Assembly (NCBI RefSeq): GCF_019097595.1
Contig: NC_080735.1
Coordinates: 19,542,417-19,606,416 of the forward strand
DNA: 64,000 nucleotides
Source: Hemibagrus wyckioides
Taxonomy: Eukaryota; Chordata; Actinopteri; Siluriformes; Bagridae
Direction of reading: 5' to 3'
Shown one piece after another: positions 12,701 through 27,437 of the stretch (its first letter is position 1; every line of letters begins with the position of its first letter). The position numbers and the translations under genes are program-made. The notes beneath the pieces were generated by a model. The model saw only the letters and a list, made by a program, of their open reading frames with translations. It had not been told where the DNA came from and ran no database searches.

Positions 12701-15700
12701 TTGTTCAACATGAATATAATAGTCATAACTTGGAGAATCTGAGAGCAAAACATTTATCCATTAGGAGAAGCTAGTCTTTTAGTTACCATGCGTAGTTTAG
12801 ATATTTAGCATGCTTTAGACACCACTTTAGACAGTGAACTAGCTAGCCTTGACTGTTTTGAGATTTACTGTGATCCAGCAGCACATACATTGACAATACA
12901 TCATTTACTGAGGTCAGAACACAGCACATACCAGTAGTAGCAAGTGATGAGGCATTTTTCTAAAATGAAAAAATATATTTTCTCACTTTAAATGTGTTTT
13001 TCACTCAAGCTTTATATCTGCTCAATAAACAATAACAATAAACTGTTGTTTTTTTAGGGAGGAAATAACCTTATCTGAGCGTGTAAGATGTGCATTATTT
13101 TTGTTGAAATTCCATGTTTTCCTAAGGAATCGTCCACTGACGCTCAGTTCCACATCCAGGTCTGTATTCTGATGATCTTTACCTTGTTTATAGTACTCAG
13201 CCACTGCTTGGAACACCATTATGGTTGCCTAGTGGACGTGGAAAAGCAAAGCAGATTCAGTACAATCTCAGATCTTTTGATCAAATTGATTCTGTCAACT
13301 GAAACAAATTTACAGTGTGGGTTGAAAGTTTGTGAACCCTTTGGGATTTTCTGTATTTCTGTATGAAAATGACAAAAGGTCATCAGATTTTCACACAAGT
13401 CTTATGAGTAGACCCATTCAAACAAATGAAACAAAAATATTACACTTGGTCATTTATTGAGAAAATGATACAGTATTACATATATGTGAGTGGCAAAAGT
13501 ATATAAACCTTTGCTTTCATTATCTGTTATAACTCCCTTGTACAGCAAAACTGTTGATCAGTCTTGCACAATGGCTTGGAGGAATTTTAGCAGATTCCTC
13601 AGTACAGAACAGCTTTAACTCTGGGATATTTGGGAATTTCCTGACATGAATTGCTTGCTTCAAGTCCTTCAACATGTCTGTTGGATTAAGGCTTTGACTT
13701 GGACATTCCAAAATTTTGTTCCTCTTTAAACATTTTTTGGTAGAATGGCTTGTGTACTTTGGGTCATTGTCTTGCTGCATGACCTATTTTCTTTTAAAAT
13801 TCAGTTCATAGACAGATGCTGTGACATTTTCCTCTAGAATTCGCTGGTATAATTCTGAATTCATTATTCAAGTCATCCTGGCCCTCATCATCATGTTTCA
13901 CAGATGGGATAAGGTTCTTATGCTGTAATGCATTGTTTTCCTGTCTCCAAACACAACACTTTTCATTTAAACCAAAAAGGTCCTATTTTGTTCTCATCTG
14001 GCCAAAAACATTTTTCTGGTTGTCCTCTGGCTTGTCTACATGATGTTTATCAAACTTCATACAGCAGCAATGCTCTTTTTGGAGAGTAGTAGTTTTCTCC
14101 TTGCAACTCCAAGGTTGTTTGGTGTTCTCCTTATGGTGGACTCATGAACTTACAGTGCCTTGCAAAAGTATTCACCCCACTTGGCATTTTTCATGTTTTG
14201 TTACATTATAACCTGTAATTTAAATGTTTTTTTTTTTTTAATCTGAATTTTATGTGATGGATCTGCAAAATAGTCTAAGTTGGTGAAGTGAAATGAGAGA
14301 AATATATATAAAAAAAATTAAAAATCTGAATATTGGCATGTGTATTCACTCCCTTTGCTATGAAGCCCCTCAAAAGTTCTAGTGCAACCAATTACCTTCA
14401 GAAGTCACATAATTAGTGAAATGAAGTCCACCTGTGTGCAATCTAAGTGTCAGTATAAACACACCTTTTCTGAAAGGCCCCAGAGGCTGCAACACCACTA
14501 AGCAAGAGGCAGCACACATTGAAGACCAAGGAGCTATCCAAACAAGGCAGGGACAAAGTTGTTGAGAAGTACAAGTCAGGGTTGGGTTATAAAAAATATC
14601 CAAATGTTTGATGATCCCCCGGAGCACCATCAAATCCATCATCTTCAGATGGAAAGAACATGGTACCACAACAAACCTGCCAAGAGAGGGCCACCCACCA
14701 AAATTCGCAGATCAGAGAGGCAGCAGAGAGACCAAAGGTAACCCTGAAGGAGTTCCACAGCAGAGACTGGTGTATCTGCATGGGATCACAATAAGCCGTA
14801 CACTCCATAGAGCTGGGCTTTATGGAAGAGTGGCCAGAAAAAAGCCATTACAAATAAGCCGTTAAAAATAAGAAGGCACGTTTTGAGTTTGCCAAAAGAC
14901 ATGTGGGTGACTCCCCAAATGTATGGAGGAAGGTGCTCTGGTCAAATGAGAATAAAATTGAACTTTTTGGCCACCAAGGAAAATGCTATGTCTGGCACAA
15001 ACCCAACACATCCCATCACCCCAAGAACACTATCCCCACAGTGAAACATGGTGGTGGCAGCATCATGCTGTGGGGATGGTTTTCTGCAGCAGGGACTGGG
15101 AAACTGATCCGAATCGAGGGAAAGATGGATGGTGCTAAATACAGGGATATTCTTGAGCAAAACCTGTTTCAGTCTGCCTGTGATTTGAGACTGGGTGGAG
15201 GTTCACCTTCCAGCAGGACAATGACCTGAAGCATACTGCTAAAGCAACACTCGAGTGGTTTAAGGGGAGACATTTAAATGTGTTGGAATGGCCTAGTCAA
15301 AGCCCAGACCTCAATCCATTTGAGAATCTGTGGTCAGACTTGAAGATTGCTGTTCACCAGCAGAAACCATCCAACATGAAGGAGCTGGAGCAGTTTTGCC
15401 TTGAGGAATGGGCAAAATCCCTGTGGCAAGATGTGGCAAGCTCATAGAGACTTATCCAAAGCAACTTGCAGCTGTAATTGCCACAAAAGGTGGCTCTACA
15501 AAGTACTGACTTCAGGGCTGTGAATAGTTATGCACACTGAAGTTTTCTGTTATTTTGTCTGATTTGTTGTTTGCTTTACAATAAAAAAAACACTTCTTCA
15601 AAGTTGTAGGCATGTTCTGTAAATGAAATGATACAAACCTTCAAACAATCCATTTTATTTCCAGGTTGTGAGGCAACAAAACATGAAAAATGCCAAAGGG

Positions 15701-18700
15701 GTAAATACTTTTGCAAGGCACTGTAATTGCTTAAAAGTTACCCTGGGTTCCTTTCTGACCTCATGGTCTATTACATGTCTTGCATTTGCAGTGATCTTTG
15801 TTCATCGACAATTAGTGGGAGGGTAGCAATGATCATTAATTTCCTCTATTTGCACACAATCTATCTGACTGAATTTTTGGAGTCTAAACTTTTTATAGAT
15901 CTTTCTGAGGTCTTTAGAAATCTCATTTGTTTGTGTCATGATACAATTTCACAAACATGAGTTGTGAAGATCAGATAGAGCCCTGATCTTTAAATAATAC
16001 AGGACACTCACTGATGCCTAATTATCATCCCACTGAAAATGGGTGCACCAACTTGAGCTTCAAATTAAGTACTAATCCTAGAGTTTCATCTACTGTACTT
16101 TTCACCATTCACAGCTATGTATTATTGGACCATTTTTCTGAATAAATACATTACCAAATATAATATGTTTCTCATTTGCTTGATTGGGTTCACTTTGTGT
16201 ACTTTTAGGACTGTGGAAATCTGATGATATTTGGGTCATATTCATACGTAAATAAAGTTCTAAAGGGTTCATATATTTTAAAGCACCACTGTACTGACAT
16301 AATAAACACTAAAATATGAACATTAAATTGTTGCTTTGGCTTTCTTCCACATCAAAGGTGACCTGAATGGTCACAGTAATGTTACAAATACAGAAACTGA
16401 AAATGTAGAGTACTGCTTCAAAGCAAGCATAAAATTTTAAGCAAAAAAATCTAGCTGTTCAGCACATTAAGTATATTCAGTATAAAAACAGAAAAACCTA
16501 TAAATCTACCTGGGTGGTGCCATGACCACCATAATGACTGCTCTGCCTATTGAGCCAATGAACAGCTTTTCCTGCTGCATCGAACTCCTTGGCTTTTACC
16601 AGAGCCAGCAAGGCATACGCTGTTGCCTCCAGGGAGAAGTGATGTCCTCCAGCAACATTCCAGTAAGCACCATCTGTGCATAGGATAGTATTGAAATTTG
16701 CTTCCTATAGGATTCAACTAATATGATATTAAGATTTACTGACCTCCAGAGGAAGCTTGCAGCAGGCGCTGTTTGTTAAACCTGCCAGCATTGGCCAAGG
16801 CATAGGAAGACATTGCAATTGCATATGGATTGGTCAAAGAAGGAAGTCTGTTTTGCAAATACTCAGTGGCCTTCCTGGAAGACTCTGGAAGACTCTAAAT
16901 GACAGAAAGAAGTAAAATTATAGGCAGTATTCTACAAAAGCTGGTCTGTGTGCTTGATTGTTTTGGCTTATTACAGATATATGGTGTGATATAAGTTGAC
17001 ATACTCCGACTGATTTAGCACAAAGATAGTTTCCTTCTTGCAGGGCAATCAAGACAAATGCTGTCAGAGATGCATCAGCATCTTTCCCTCGTACATCACC
17101 CTGGAATAGCACAGAAAATTCTTTACAGGTACACCAGATTTCACAGAAATAGTTGATGTGAGGTTTTATTGTACAGGTCAATAAACAAAACAAATGTAAG
17201 CTCCACTTACAACCATCTCTGCATGATACACTGGGGCATTTTCTTTAAATGACCCATCTGGCATCTGTGCATTCAGATTTAACCACTTGAGAGCACTGCA
17301 AATAATATCTTCATTTATGCTAATGAGATCACTGGCCAGAGCAAAGACTTTGGCCACGTATGCTGTCAACCTTTAACACAGAAAACAAGTCATCCTAAGT
17401 CAAAATTTGACCTAGGATGGAATGTTGTGTAAGAATTGAACAATTACTCAATTTACTTGGTCTCTTTTACCATGTGCTGCTAGGTGAATGTGTCCATGTA
17501 CCATAAGAACCATCATCTTTACGGAATGTAAGTTCTTGTGTAAATCCTAAGAGAGGGAGAGAAAGAAGGATGATTTTCTTAGTCTTACCAGTGCAAATAG
17601 GTATACTGTGACTGTAATTAATAACTAATTTTAAATATTTTCTTAAAAGCTTATCAGAAAGTTTTAAAACACTTGAATAGAGCTAAACTGTGGATCTAGA
17701 TCATACTTATACACTCTTGGCAAACTTTGAACACCAGTATTACTCACTGAAATAAATTAGACCCAATCTTCTAGCATGACCCAGTGGCACAGCACATAAG
17801 TAAGTAAGGCCCATTTAGATACTAGACAGTATTTTGCAATTAAACTTTGACGATTGATTGTCATAATGACTTTTCAGGTTGCTGCTCTGGTTGGACTTTA
17901 CACCATATGATATCATGAAACATGAGAGATAATGAGAAATGCTTTATGAACAAAATGGCCAATAACTATGTTATACTGGCATATTTGTGGCCTGAAAAAA
18001 ACATTACATAAATTTGTTGTATAGTGGTGGGAAGTGTCTTCTCACCTGTCTGGATATGCTTGATAGCCTCACTACGTCTGTGCAGGCCAACTCCTTCCCA
18101 CTGCTTGGTGGTATCTAAGTAGTGTGTGGCAATAACAGGCAACGTCATTAAGATCATGTTTTGCTCTCCACAGCCATGGGGCTGTACAATCAAGCTCCCC
18201 ATAAAATCTCCATTGATGGCCTGCTCAATTGTTTGACTCATCTCCTGGCCTGCAGGCAAATATACACACATGGACAAAATTGTTGGTACCCTTCCATTAA
18301 AGAAATAAAGTTGCACATGTTACACATATTACCCTGTGCCAGATGCAGCAAAGCAGCCCCATAACATAACCTAGCATCCTCTATGTTTCACAGTAGGTAC
18401 AGTGTTTTTTTTTCTTTGTATGCTTCATTTTTGTGTTTGTGAATATAGAGCTGATGTGACTTGCCAAAAAGCTCCAGTTTTGTCTCATCTGCTCAAATAA
18501 CATTCTCCAAGAAGCTTTCTGACTTGATAATATACATTTTGGCAAATTCTAATCTTAATTTTTTATGATTTTTTGGTCATCTTCCATTAAGTCCTCTTTG
18601 GCTCAAACAGTGACGGATGGTGTGATCTGACAATAATGTAACTTGATCTTGGAGTTCACCTCCAATCTCTTTGGAAGTTGTTCTGGACTCTTTGGTTACA

Positions 18701-21700
18701 ATTCATATTATCTGTCAGCATTTTTCCTCTTGCAGTCATGTTCAGAGAGGTTGGCTACAGTCATGTGGATGTTAAACTTCTGAATAATGTGTGCAACTGT
18801 AATCACAGGAACATCAAGCTGCTTGGAGATAGCCTTTACCTTAAACATGCTTGTCTATAATTTTCCTTCTTATCTCCTAAGACAACTCTCTTCTTAGCTT
18901 TCTGTGGCCCATGTTCAGTGTGGTGCACACCATGATACCAAATAGCACAGGAACTACCTTTCACCCTTTAAATAGGCAGACTGACTGATGACAAGTTTGA
19001 ATACACCTGTGATGCTATTTACAGGACACACTTTAGTTTAACATGTCCCTATGGTCAAATTATTTTTAATTATCTTTTGTAAAGTTACCATAATTTTTGT
19101 CCAGGCCAGTTTCATTAGCTAGTTTTTTTAAATACTTCAGTTTAACACCAATTCAAAAGCAATGTCTGATTTTCATTAGTCAATTTTCGATACATTTTTA
19201 TGTATTATTACTTTTGTCAGTTTCAGTCAGTATAAATAATAACAAAATTATGGGGTTAAGTGGTCTGTGAGTTTCTCCACCTTCTCTCAGCCCTGGGTTC
19301 ATCCTAAAGCAGATAAAATAAATTTCAAAAAAAGGGAGTAGAAAGGGTACAAAAATCCATAAAATGACAAGACAAAACAAACCAGCGAGGCTGCCAAGAC
19401 ACCTATGGCAACATAAAAGGAGCTACAGGAATATCTGACATAAAATTGGCCCTCCAAAAAATCCCAGGTGCCCCTATCAAAAATTGCATTTGACAGGATT
19501 TTTTAATTAAATACAACTTGTTTACTTGTAGAGCAGGTGGCAGAATGCATCTTAAGATAGTATAACAATCTGCCAAAACATGAAAAGAAAGAAGGAAGAC
19601 TCGCAAAAAAACAAACAAAAAAAAAACATGTAATTGGAGAAACTGTACCATTACCAAAATGGGAATCATCTGTACTTTTGGTCAAAACCGGTCACTACCG
19701 TGGTCAAACCCTATAATGGTCCATTTTTAATTACAGATTCTTAGGCACATTGTCCCTTGCTGTAATGCATTAGAAGACTAAAATTAACCCCACATACAAA
19801 GTCCTCCATACTAGAATGCACATTACCCCAACCAGACTAATGTCTGGTAACCAGTAAAGGTATTTTCATGAGAAATCCTATCACTGAATTCAGCTTAATT
19901 ATAAAGTCAATCTGACAAATGTAAGAATTGTCAACTGAACCTCTGGAACTACTGTCTTGAGTTCTTATTTGCCACAGGACTATGCGCATAGCTGATTGTT
20001 TTTTACACTGCTGACCCATGACTACCCATGCTACTACATGGGAGACCTCAGTCAGTCCAGATTGGAAGCAGTATTTCCAGCACCATCAGCACTAGGGCCC
20101 CACTAGGCCTAAGAGCTCAGTCCACTGCTGTTCACTCTGCTGACTCATGGTTCATAGCTGAACCACATCATCAAATTTGCCATTGACACAACTGTGGTGG
20201 GTCTCGTCAGCAAGAATGATGAATCGGTATAGAGAGGAGGTGCTGCAGCTAACAGCCTGGTGTATTGCCAACAAACTCTTGGTTAACATAGACAAAAGTA
20301 ATGGTTGTTGACTTCAGGAGAGCATGGAGTGACCTTTCTCCACTGAACATTGACGGGACTTCTGTGTTAAGAGTTCACCTGGCAGAGAACCTCACATGGT
20401 TCCTCAACACCAGCTCCATCACCAAGAAAGCCCAGCAGTGCCTCTACTTTCTGTGAAAGCTCCCACGCCCAGGTACCACAGAGGGACTATTGAGTACATC
20501 CTGAGCTGCTGCAGTACTGATGAGTACAGGATTTGACCCTGAAGTAGATAGTGAGGATAGCTGAGAAAATCATCAGAGTCTTCTAATGGAAGGATCCATT
20601 TTAGACATTTACACCACACATTGAATCTGCTAAGCAATCTGCATTGTAGATAACCTCAACCCCCCACCCCCACCACCACCCCAACCACCACCACCGCCCC
20701 GGACTATTCACCCTTCTGCCATCAGGAAGAAAGTTCTGAATCATTAGGTCCCTCACAGCAAGACTGGGTAACACTTTCTTCCCCCAAGCCACCAGACTTC
20801 TTAACTCTTCTTAACTTCTTCACACTCATCAGTGTTTAGAATAATTTATAATCACACTCTCCAGTGTCACCCAAATGAGGATGGTTTCCCTTTTGAGTCT
20901 GGTTCCTCTCAAAGTTTCTTCCTCATACCATCTAAGGGAGTTTTTCCTTGCCACAGTTATCACAGGCTTGCTCACTAGGGATGAATTGTCTGACATCTAG
21001 GACTTTTTACACTATGTTTTTTTTGTTTCCTATGTTCTGTAAAGCAGCTTTGAGACTAGTGTTGTATATAGTACCCAAAAGCCACACGAGTAAAAGTACA
21101 GGTATTTTGTTAGAAAATGACTCGTTAAAGTCAACCATTATAATTCTACTTGAGTAAAAGTCTTAGAGTATCTGAAATAAACTGTACTTAAGTATCAAAA
21201 GTAGTATTTTCATGAATGTACTCAAGTATGGAAAGTAAAAGTAGAAGTAAATTCATAAAAAAGCAAGACTGTAATAATTTGGAGAATTATGAATTTTATT
21301 CTCTAGTGCTTTCTTTCTTAAACTTCTCAATAAGTGCAGCACCAAAAAAGTAAGACTTGCATGAAAGAAAGAAGAGGCCTTTAGAACTTAGTGAATTGTA
21401 TTGTAATGAAGTGTACAGTATCAGTTTTTCCATAGATGTGCACTTGTAACTAAGGCCATGTCCACACGTACTGTAGCTGGGTATCTTTAAGAGGGGAGAC
21501 TTTTCTCTGCGTTTTGGCCTTTCGTCCACAAATGCAGTTTGAGGTCGTTGAAAATGGAGTTTTTGGAAAACTCCTTGCAAAGTGAAGATTTTCCAAAACT
21601 CACCGTTTTCAGTGGTGTTGTGTGGACGGGGGAAACGGAGATTTTGACGAATTGACATCATTGTCTGTGCGCCGGTCTCCTTGATTTGACGTCAGCTTGT

Positions 21701-24700
21701 TTATGAAGATATTTTGTGCAATAGCAGACTTACGTGAACTACTGAGTGTGTTAACGTTGTTTACTGGACTTTTTACATGCGTGCACATACACACGCAGTT
21801 ACTCACACATTATGGTCATAAACCGAGGGGGCGGAATGTAATATGGACACACAGTGATACAATAAAATTTTCTAGGGTATCATTTTCACGCGACGTGCCA
21901 TTGTTGTTAAACTACCGGAACCAGTAATAAAGTTTTGTCTAGGCTTCTGATTGGCTAGGCATGCTCCTGACAGCACTTAACAGGGCATTTTGCGTTTTCA
22001 TTTGGACAAAGATATTTTTAACACGTAAGTCATGTGGACAGAATAAAAAAAATGTAGTAGAAAAAAATCTCATTTCTAAAAATCTCCTTTTTAAAAATAC
22101 CCAGCTAATTGTAGACATAGCCTAAAGTCATCACTAACCACAAACTTCCTTTAACACAAATTTGGATGCAGGTTTTTTTTTGTAGTAAGTAACGAAAATG
22201 GCGAACAGAAAATGTATCGGAGTAAAAGTATACAATTTGTTTAAAAAAAAGTAGTGAAGTAAAAGTAAAAGTTGACAGAAATATAAAAACTCAAGTAAAG
22301 TACAGAAACTCTCAAAAAATACTTAAGTACTGTAACGATGTAATTTTACTTTGTTACATTACACCACTGTTTGAGACAACGTTCATTGTTAAAAGTGCTA
22401 TACAAATAAAATTGAATTGAATACTGTGTAGTGTACTTAGTGCTGTGTTGGCTCTTGTAGCTCTTTGTTTTATGTAGCACTGTGGTCCAGGAGGGATGTT
22501 TCATTTTACTGTGTACTGTACCAACTGTTAAAATAAAAAGCAATAAAAGCTTCTTGACTTGTTGTTGACTAGTTGTATGGCTACTTTTTTTTAACAATTT
22601 GTGAATGATATGTAGAACTATTTCAAAAGTATTATAGAAGAAGAAACCTTTATTTTTGTCACATATACTTTAAAGTAAAAATTCTTTTAATTTCCCAGCA
22701 GCATCCCCGAGCAGAGAGGGTTTAAGAGCCTTACTCAAGGGCCCAAAAGTGGCATCTTGGCAGTGCTAGGGCTTGAAATCCAACTTTCTGATTATCAACC
22801 CAAATCACATTGCTAGCCAATCAACACTATTGACTTCTAGTAGTAAGCAGGCAATTTAAATGATGACTTATGATGACATAGCTGCATGTTCCTGGATCAG
22901 AAAAGGCCACAAAGATCATGCGTGTAATGTAACATGCAGTGGGACTCGGACTCACATGTTAGAGTAAACAGGGTAAAATTATATAAATTAAAAAACTTGT
23001 TTTGCATAATTATATGAAGAAGGGATTTTTTTCTGTTTTTATCCAGGCAAAAATAGCTCAGACACCCTGTAACACCTTAAGTCTTTAAAGTTCTGATTCT
23101 TGATAAAAAAAATAAAAAAAATTAGAGGGCCTGGCTCATTACTGCCAAGCTTGATAACATCCTTTTGTGATTAACCTAAAGCTCTACAGCCATATACGAG
23201 TATATGATGGGGATGACATAAAAATGGACCATAGATGACAAAACTGGAATTGGTCCATATTGGCCTATATTGATTTGACTAAGTTTGTTCTTACCAGCCA
23301 CCATGATGTAAGTGTGTGCATCAGTGTTTGGAACCTGCCCAGGTGGTATATCAGTCCTCAAATGCACAACTTGAATGCCACCTATTCCAAAACACACAGA
23401 AAGAACAACAGAAACAGAAATAAATTTAAACATTTTTAATCATCAGTATTTAAATCAGTATTTTCAGAATAAATGCTGACAAAAAGAGAGAAATATCACA
23501 AAGTGTTTGCTGTTGATTAAGTACAGAATATAGAAGATCTCACCAGGTACTTTAGAGGGATTTAATTCAACATTTTGTTCTGGGAGTTCAGTTAGCACAC
23601 CTTCTGACTGAGAAAAGGAAATAAAGATTTGATCTTATGTTGATCTAAGCAGTACATTTGATTGCTGATCAAGATGAGTACAAGATGATTCATAGTATGA
23701 TTATTTTTGTATATTTTTTTTCTATAAGGCAGTTCATGCATTTATACTTTTTTCAGCTAAAACCAGTCTTTAAAATTCAGCCCATTTTCTGTTAAGGGAT
23801 TTAACTAATTCTGTCTGAGAAAATTACTCATACTCACCACCACCTTCAGGGGTTTCCGTACTCCATCATGAACTAATGAACTCGCAGCCTGCACCTCTAT
23901 TTGGTGGGTTCCTATTTTCATGGGAATAATTACATACGGGATAGCAATGGTGGACTCTCCTTCAACGTTAACTATGGTACGGTGTTTCTTCTTTTTGCTG
24001 GCTACGCTACAAACATGCTCTGTCTCAAAGAAATCCACACGCACCTGGTGAGAAGAGGATGTATGACATGTCTTCAGTGTGAGGACAAAACAGGGAATAG
24101 GTTTGAAAGCAGACATTAGTGTGAGTTGTGAAGTGGATTATGTGGCTGAACTGAACCAGTTTCATTCATACAGCTTCAGAAAACAATTCAGTTTTATCCT
24201 GCTAATGGTGGCGGTGGATACAGAGACTCTCCTGGAAATGTTGGGTGTGAGGCAGAAATAGCTACTGAGTTCGATATCGGTCCATCAAGAAACATTGTGC
24301 ACATACCCGTGCACATACCCATGCACACTTTGACTTTGCCCCAGACACCCCACCCATTCAACGAACTAGGTATGTTCCAGGGAGTTAAACAGAGAACCTG
24401 CATAAAATCTGTAAGGAACATGCACAGAAACTCCTAACAGACACTAAACAAGACAACTAGACAAGCCTTGAGCTGTAAGCGACACAGCAAAACTACACAA
24501 TGCACCAACTTGTTTCTATGTAGGGCTGAAACAACAAATCGATTAAATCGATGATAATCAATGATGAAAAGCAATGTCAACGGATGACATTGTTGATTAG
24601 AGAACGGCGGAGAGTACAAGCATGTCGAATGAAAGTGTGTGACCCAAGTCCTCTAAGGCATGGGAGAATTTCATATTAAACTGCGCCAAATGTTGTAACT

Positions 24701-26914
24701 TGCGGAGCTTCAGTGACACGGCAACACGACACTGATGAACGAGCACATAAACCGGAAGCATGCGGGAATCACAGAGGAAGGCGAAAGTTCAGGACAATAA
24801 TTTTATTGCAGATTTGTCATGTGCCATATTTGTGTGCTTAATGTGTTGGTCATTCTCACAAAACGTGTTTTATTCCTAATTCCTTTTCCATTATTTTTAA
24901 TGAATGCAATATACGAATGTGTTTGATCGTTGAACTTTTCCAAGCAGCGCAGCTCATCAATGTCACTCACAGAACATTGGACGAATCAGAAGGCCCCAGA
25001 GGTGGGGCAAGCGCTGCAAGCTTCGTTTACAGTAGCAGGTTGTCATGGAAACTTCATGCCACATCCTGAGGCGCTTTTTAAAACCATTCCTAAACACCGC
25101 GTCTTGTATTTGTAGACACAAACATGCCTTCTGTGTGAATGCTTTATCTGCAGGCTTACAGTGTCCGGTGTTTATTGTGTAAAGAGTGCTGCGTTACTCC
25201 TCATTCACAATGTAGATGATAAACAGCGGTAATAGTTGTAGTTCAAGACCGTTAAGTACTGTCAAATTAACAGTTTGATCAAAATAAAGAAACAATATTT
25301 GTTTTTAATCAGTATTTGTTACCAATTAAGAATAATGCAATGCAAAATTTCTGGAAGACTGAATGCATCATAACTTGATAGTCGAGTAGTTCTGCCTCTT
25401 TAAGAAACACGAACAGTTTGTGGTTTAAGTTTTAAAAGTTCAAAAGTTTAAAAGCTGGAAAAAACATTGTGAAAGTGTAAAGTTTAAATTTTAAGTTCAT
25501 ATTTGTAACACCCATTGTGTAAATTTAATTGGAAATAAAAATAAAAAGGTATTTAAAAATGTGGTGTTTTTATCCGATTCATTGATTAATCCAAACAATA
25601 ATCACCCAATTATTCAATTATGAAAATAATCTAGGGATGCACGATATTTATCGGACAGATAAATTATGGGCCGATATAGGTGAAAATGACGTCATTTTTT
25701 TGGTCCAGTAAATAAATTAAATCCAATAACTAGATCTGATAAAGTTCGCTTGCTGGTAAATCAATCAATCAGTCTGATTTATCCGAGATCCATCCTCTTT
25801 CCAAGTGCGTGTGACTGCAGCTTTAACCTGCAGTGACTCTCAGCCTGTGTTGCGGTCATTAGGTCATCATCTGTGAACATGTCTTTACCGGTCTGGAAGT
25901 TTTTCTCGGTTGGCAGTGGAGGACAATGCCATTGTTATTTGCAACGCATGTTCAGCAAGGATTCCGAAAGGAAGTAAAAAGTCAGGACTAATGTTTTCTA
26001 TTACAGTTAGGCCAGCGCTACTAAAATATCAGTTTCATCAGTACAGCTTAGATTTTCTATTCTCCTGGGTGCACAAACTGGAAATTATATGAAAATTCTA
26101 ATATAAAAATATGAACTTATTGGTTATCGGTATCGGAATCGGCCATGAGAAGGACTTAATTATTGGTTATCGGTATCGGTTTAAATTTCTCATATCATGC
26201 ATCCCTAAAATAATCGTTAGTTACAGCCCTATTTCTATGAACTGAAAAATAGTTAAAATCTTTATGTAGATAACAAAACTGCAGATAATACTAAACATAC
26301 CTTCATTTTCTCAGTTGACAAGTTATGCAGAACAGCCTTGATTTCTATTTGTTCATAGCGAACTGCTGAGTAAGGTAGCTTCAGATCTATAAAGAACTCT
26401 TTTTCCACTGTTATTTCATAGGGATCAGCCACACAGATGCCTGTATGATAAGAGAAATGTATGCTTCATATGCAGGTGTCTGTTTCAGACTTTAGACATA
26501 TCACTCTACATCAAGATTTGTAAAGAGAATGTACTAACCATGGGTCTTAGAAATACTGATGGCTAGGATTTGCCAGGTAGTAATAGAGCTTTTTATATAG
26601 TCTTTGTCCAAGGTGAGACTTCTTGTGTCACTATAATAAAAGTGGAAAAGAGCAGAATGCAAAATCAGACCAGTACTACAGTTTTCTTCAAGAATGCTAT
26701 ACTAATAAAAATCCTGGATTTTTGCATTTACCATGATACGTTTTTTTCACAATCTGGCAGGTCTATGCTCTTCCACATCCAGCTTTCAGGGAACTTTGTT
26801 CGGGTAAAAATTTCATCAGAGCTTATAAAATCATCATCATCATCACCACCTGAACAAATTTATATTTTTAATCATGCCTTGGACAAGAGGCAAACAGATT
26901 GCCCCTTATGGATA

Positions 26915-26984
<70 letters not shown>

Positions 26985-27360
26985 AGCTCATCTATGCTTG
27001 TGTAAACACTAGAAATAAAAAAGGTAAAGACATTTTGAAAAAATGTCACCTGATTTGACTGGCTTTCTTTGTAGAAACCTGTAATAACTCAAACAAAAGT
27101 AAATAACAAAGTGGGTTCTTACTGCGAGCCAAATGCAACAAGTCTTTCTGCTCATCCTTGCGTTTTTGGATCTCCTTACAACAGTCCAGGAAGGCCTGGA
27201 CACACTCTGCACCATCCAAAATAAATGAAGCTCTCCGTTCACATGTGTAGCCCAGCCTGTTCTGCCTCAGACCGTCTGCACAGCATTTCCTCTTTTCATT
27301 GGTGTATTTAGAAACTTAGGTAAAAGGGTAAAGAGTAAAAATCAGCAATTAGAAATTTAA

Positions 27361-27437
<77 letters not shown>

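Noticed and set aside
12931..13069. Possible extra C3 exon upstream of 13070
   Set aside because: The joined frame from exon 30 to exon 31 is exact without it and exon sizes match the human gene.
18250..18316. An open reading extension upstream of C3 exon 24 beginning with an apparent start codon
   Set aside because: It is transposon TIR sequence read through the intron; the acceptor AG and the phase from exon 23 place the exon start at 18249.
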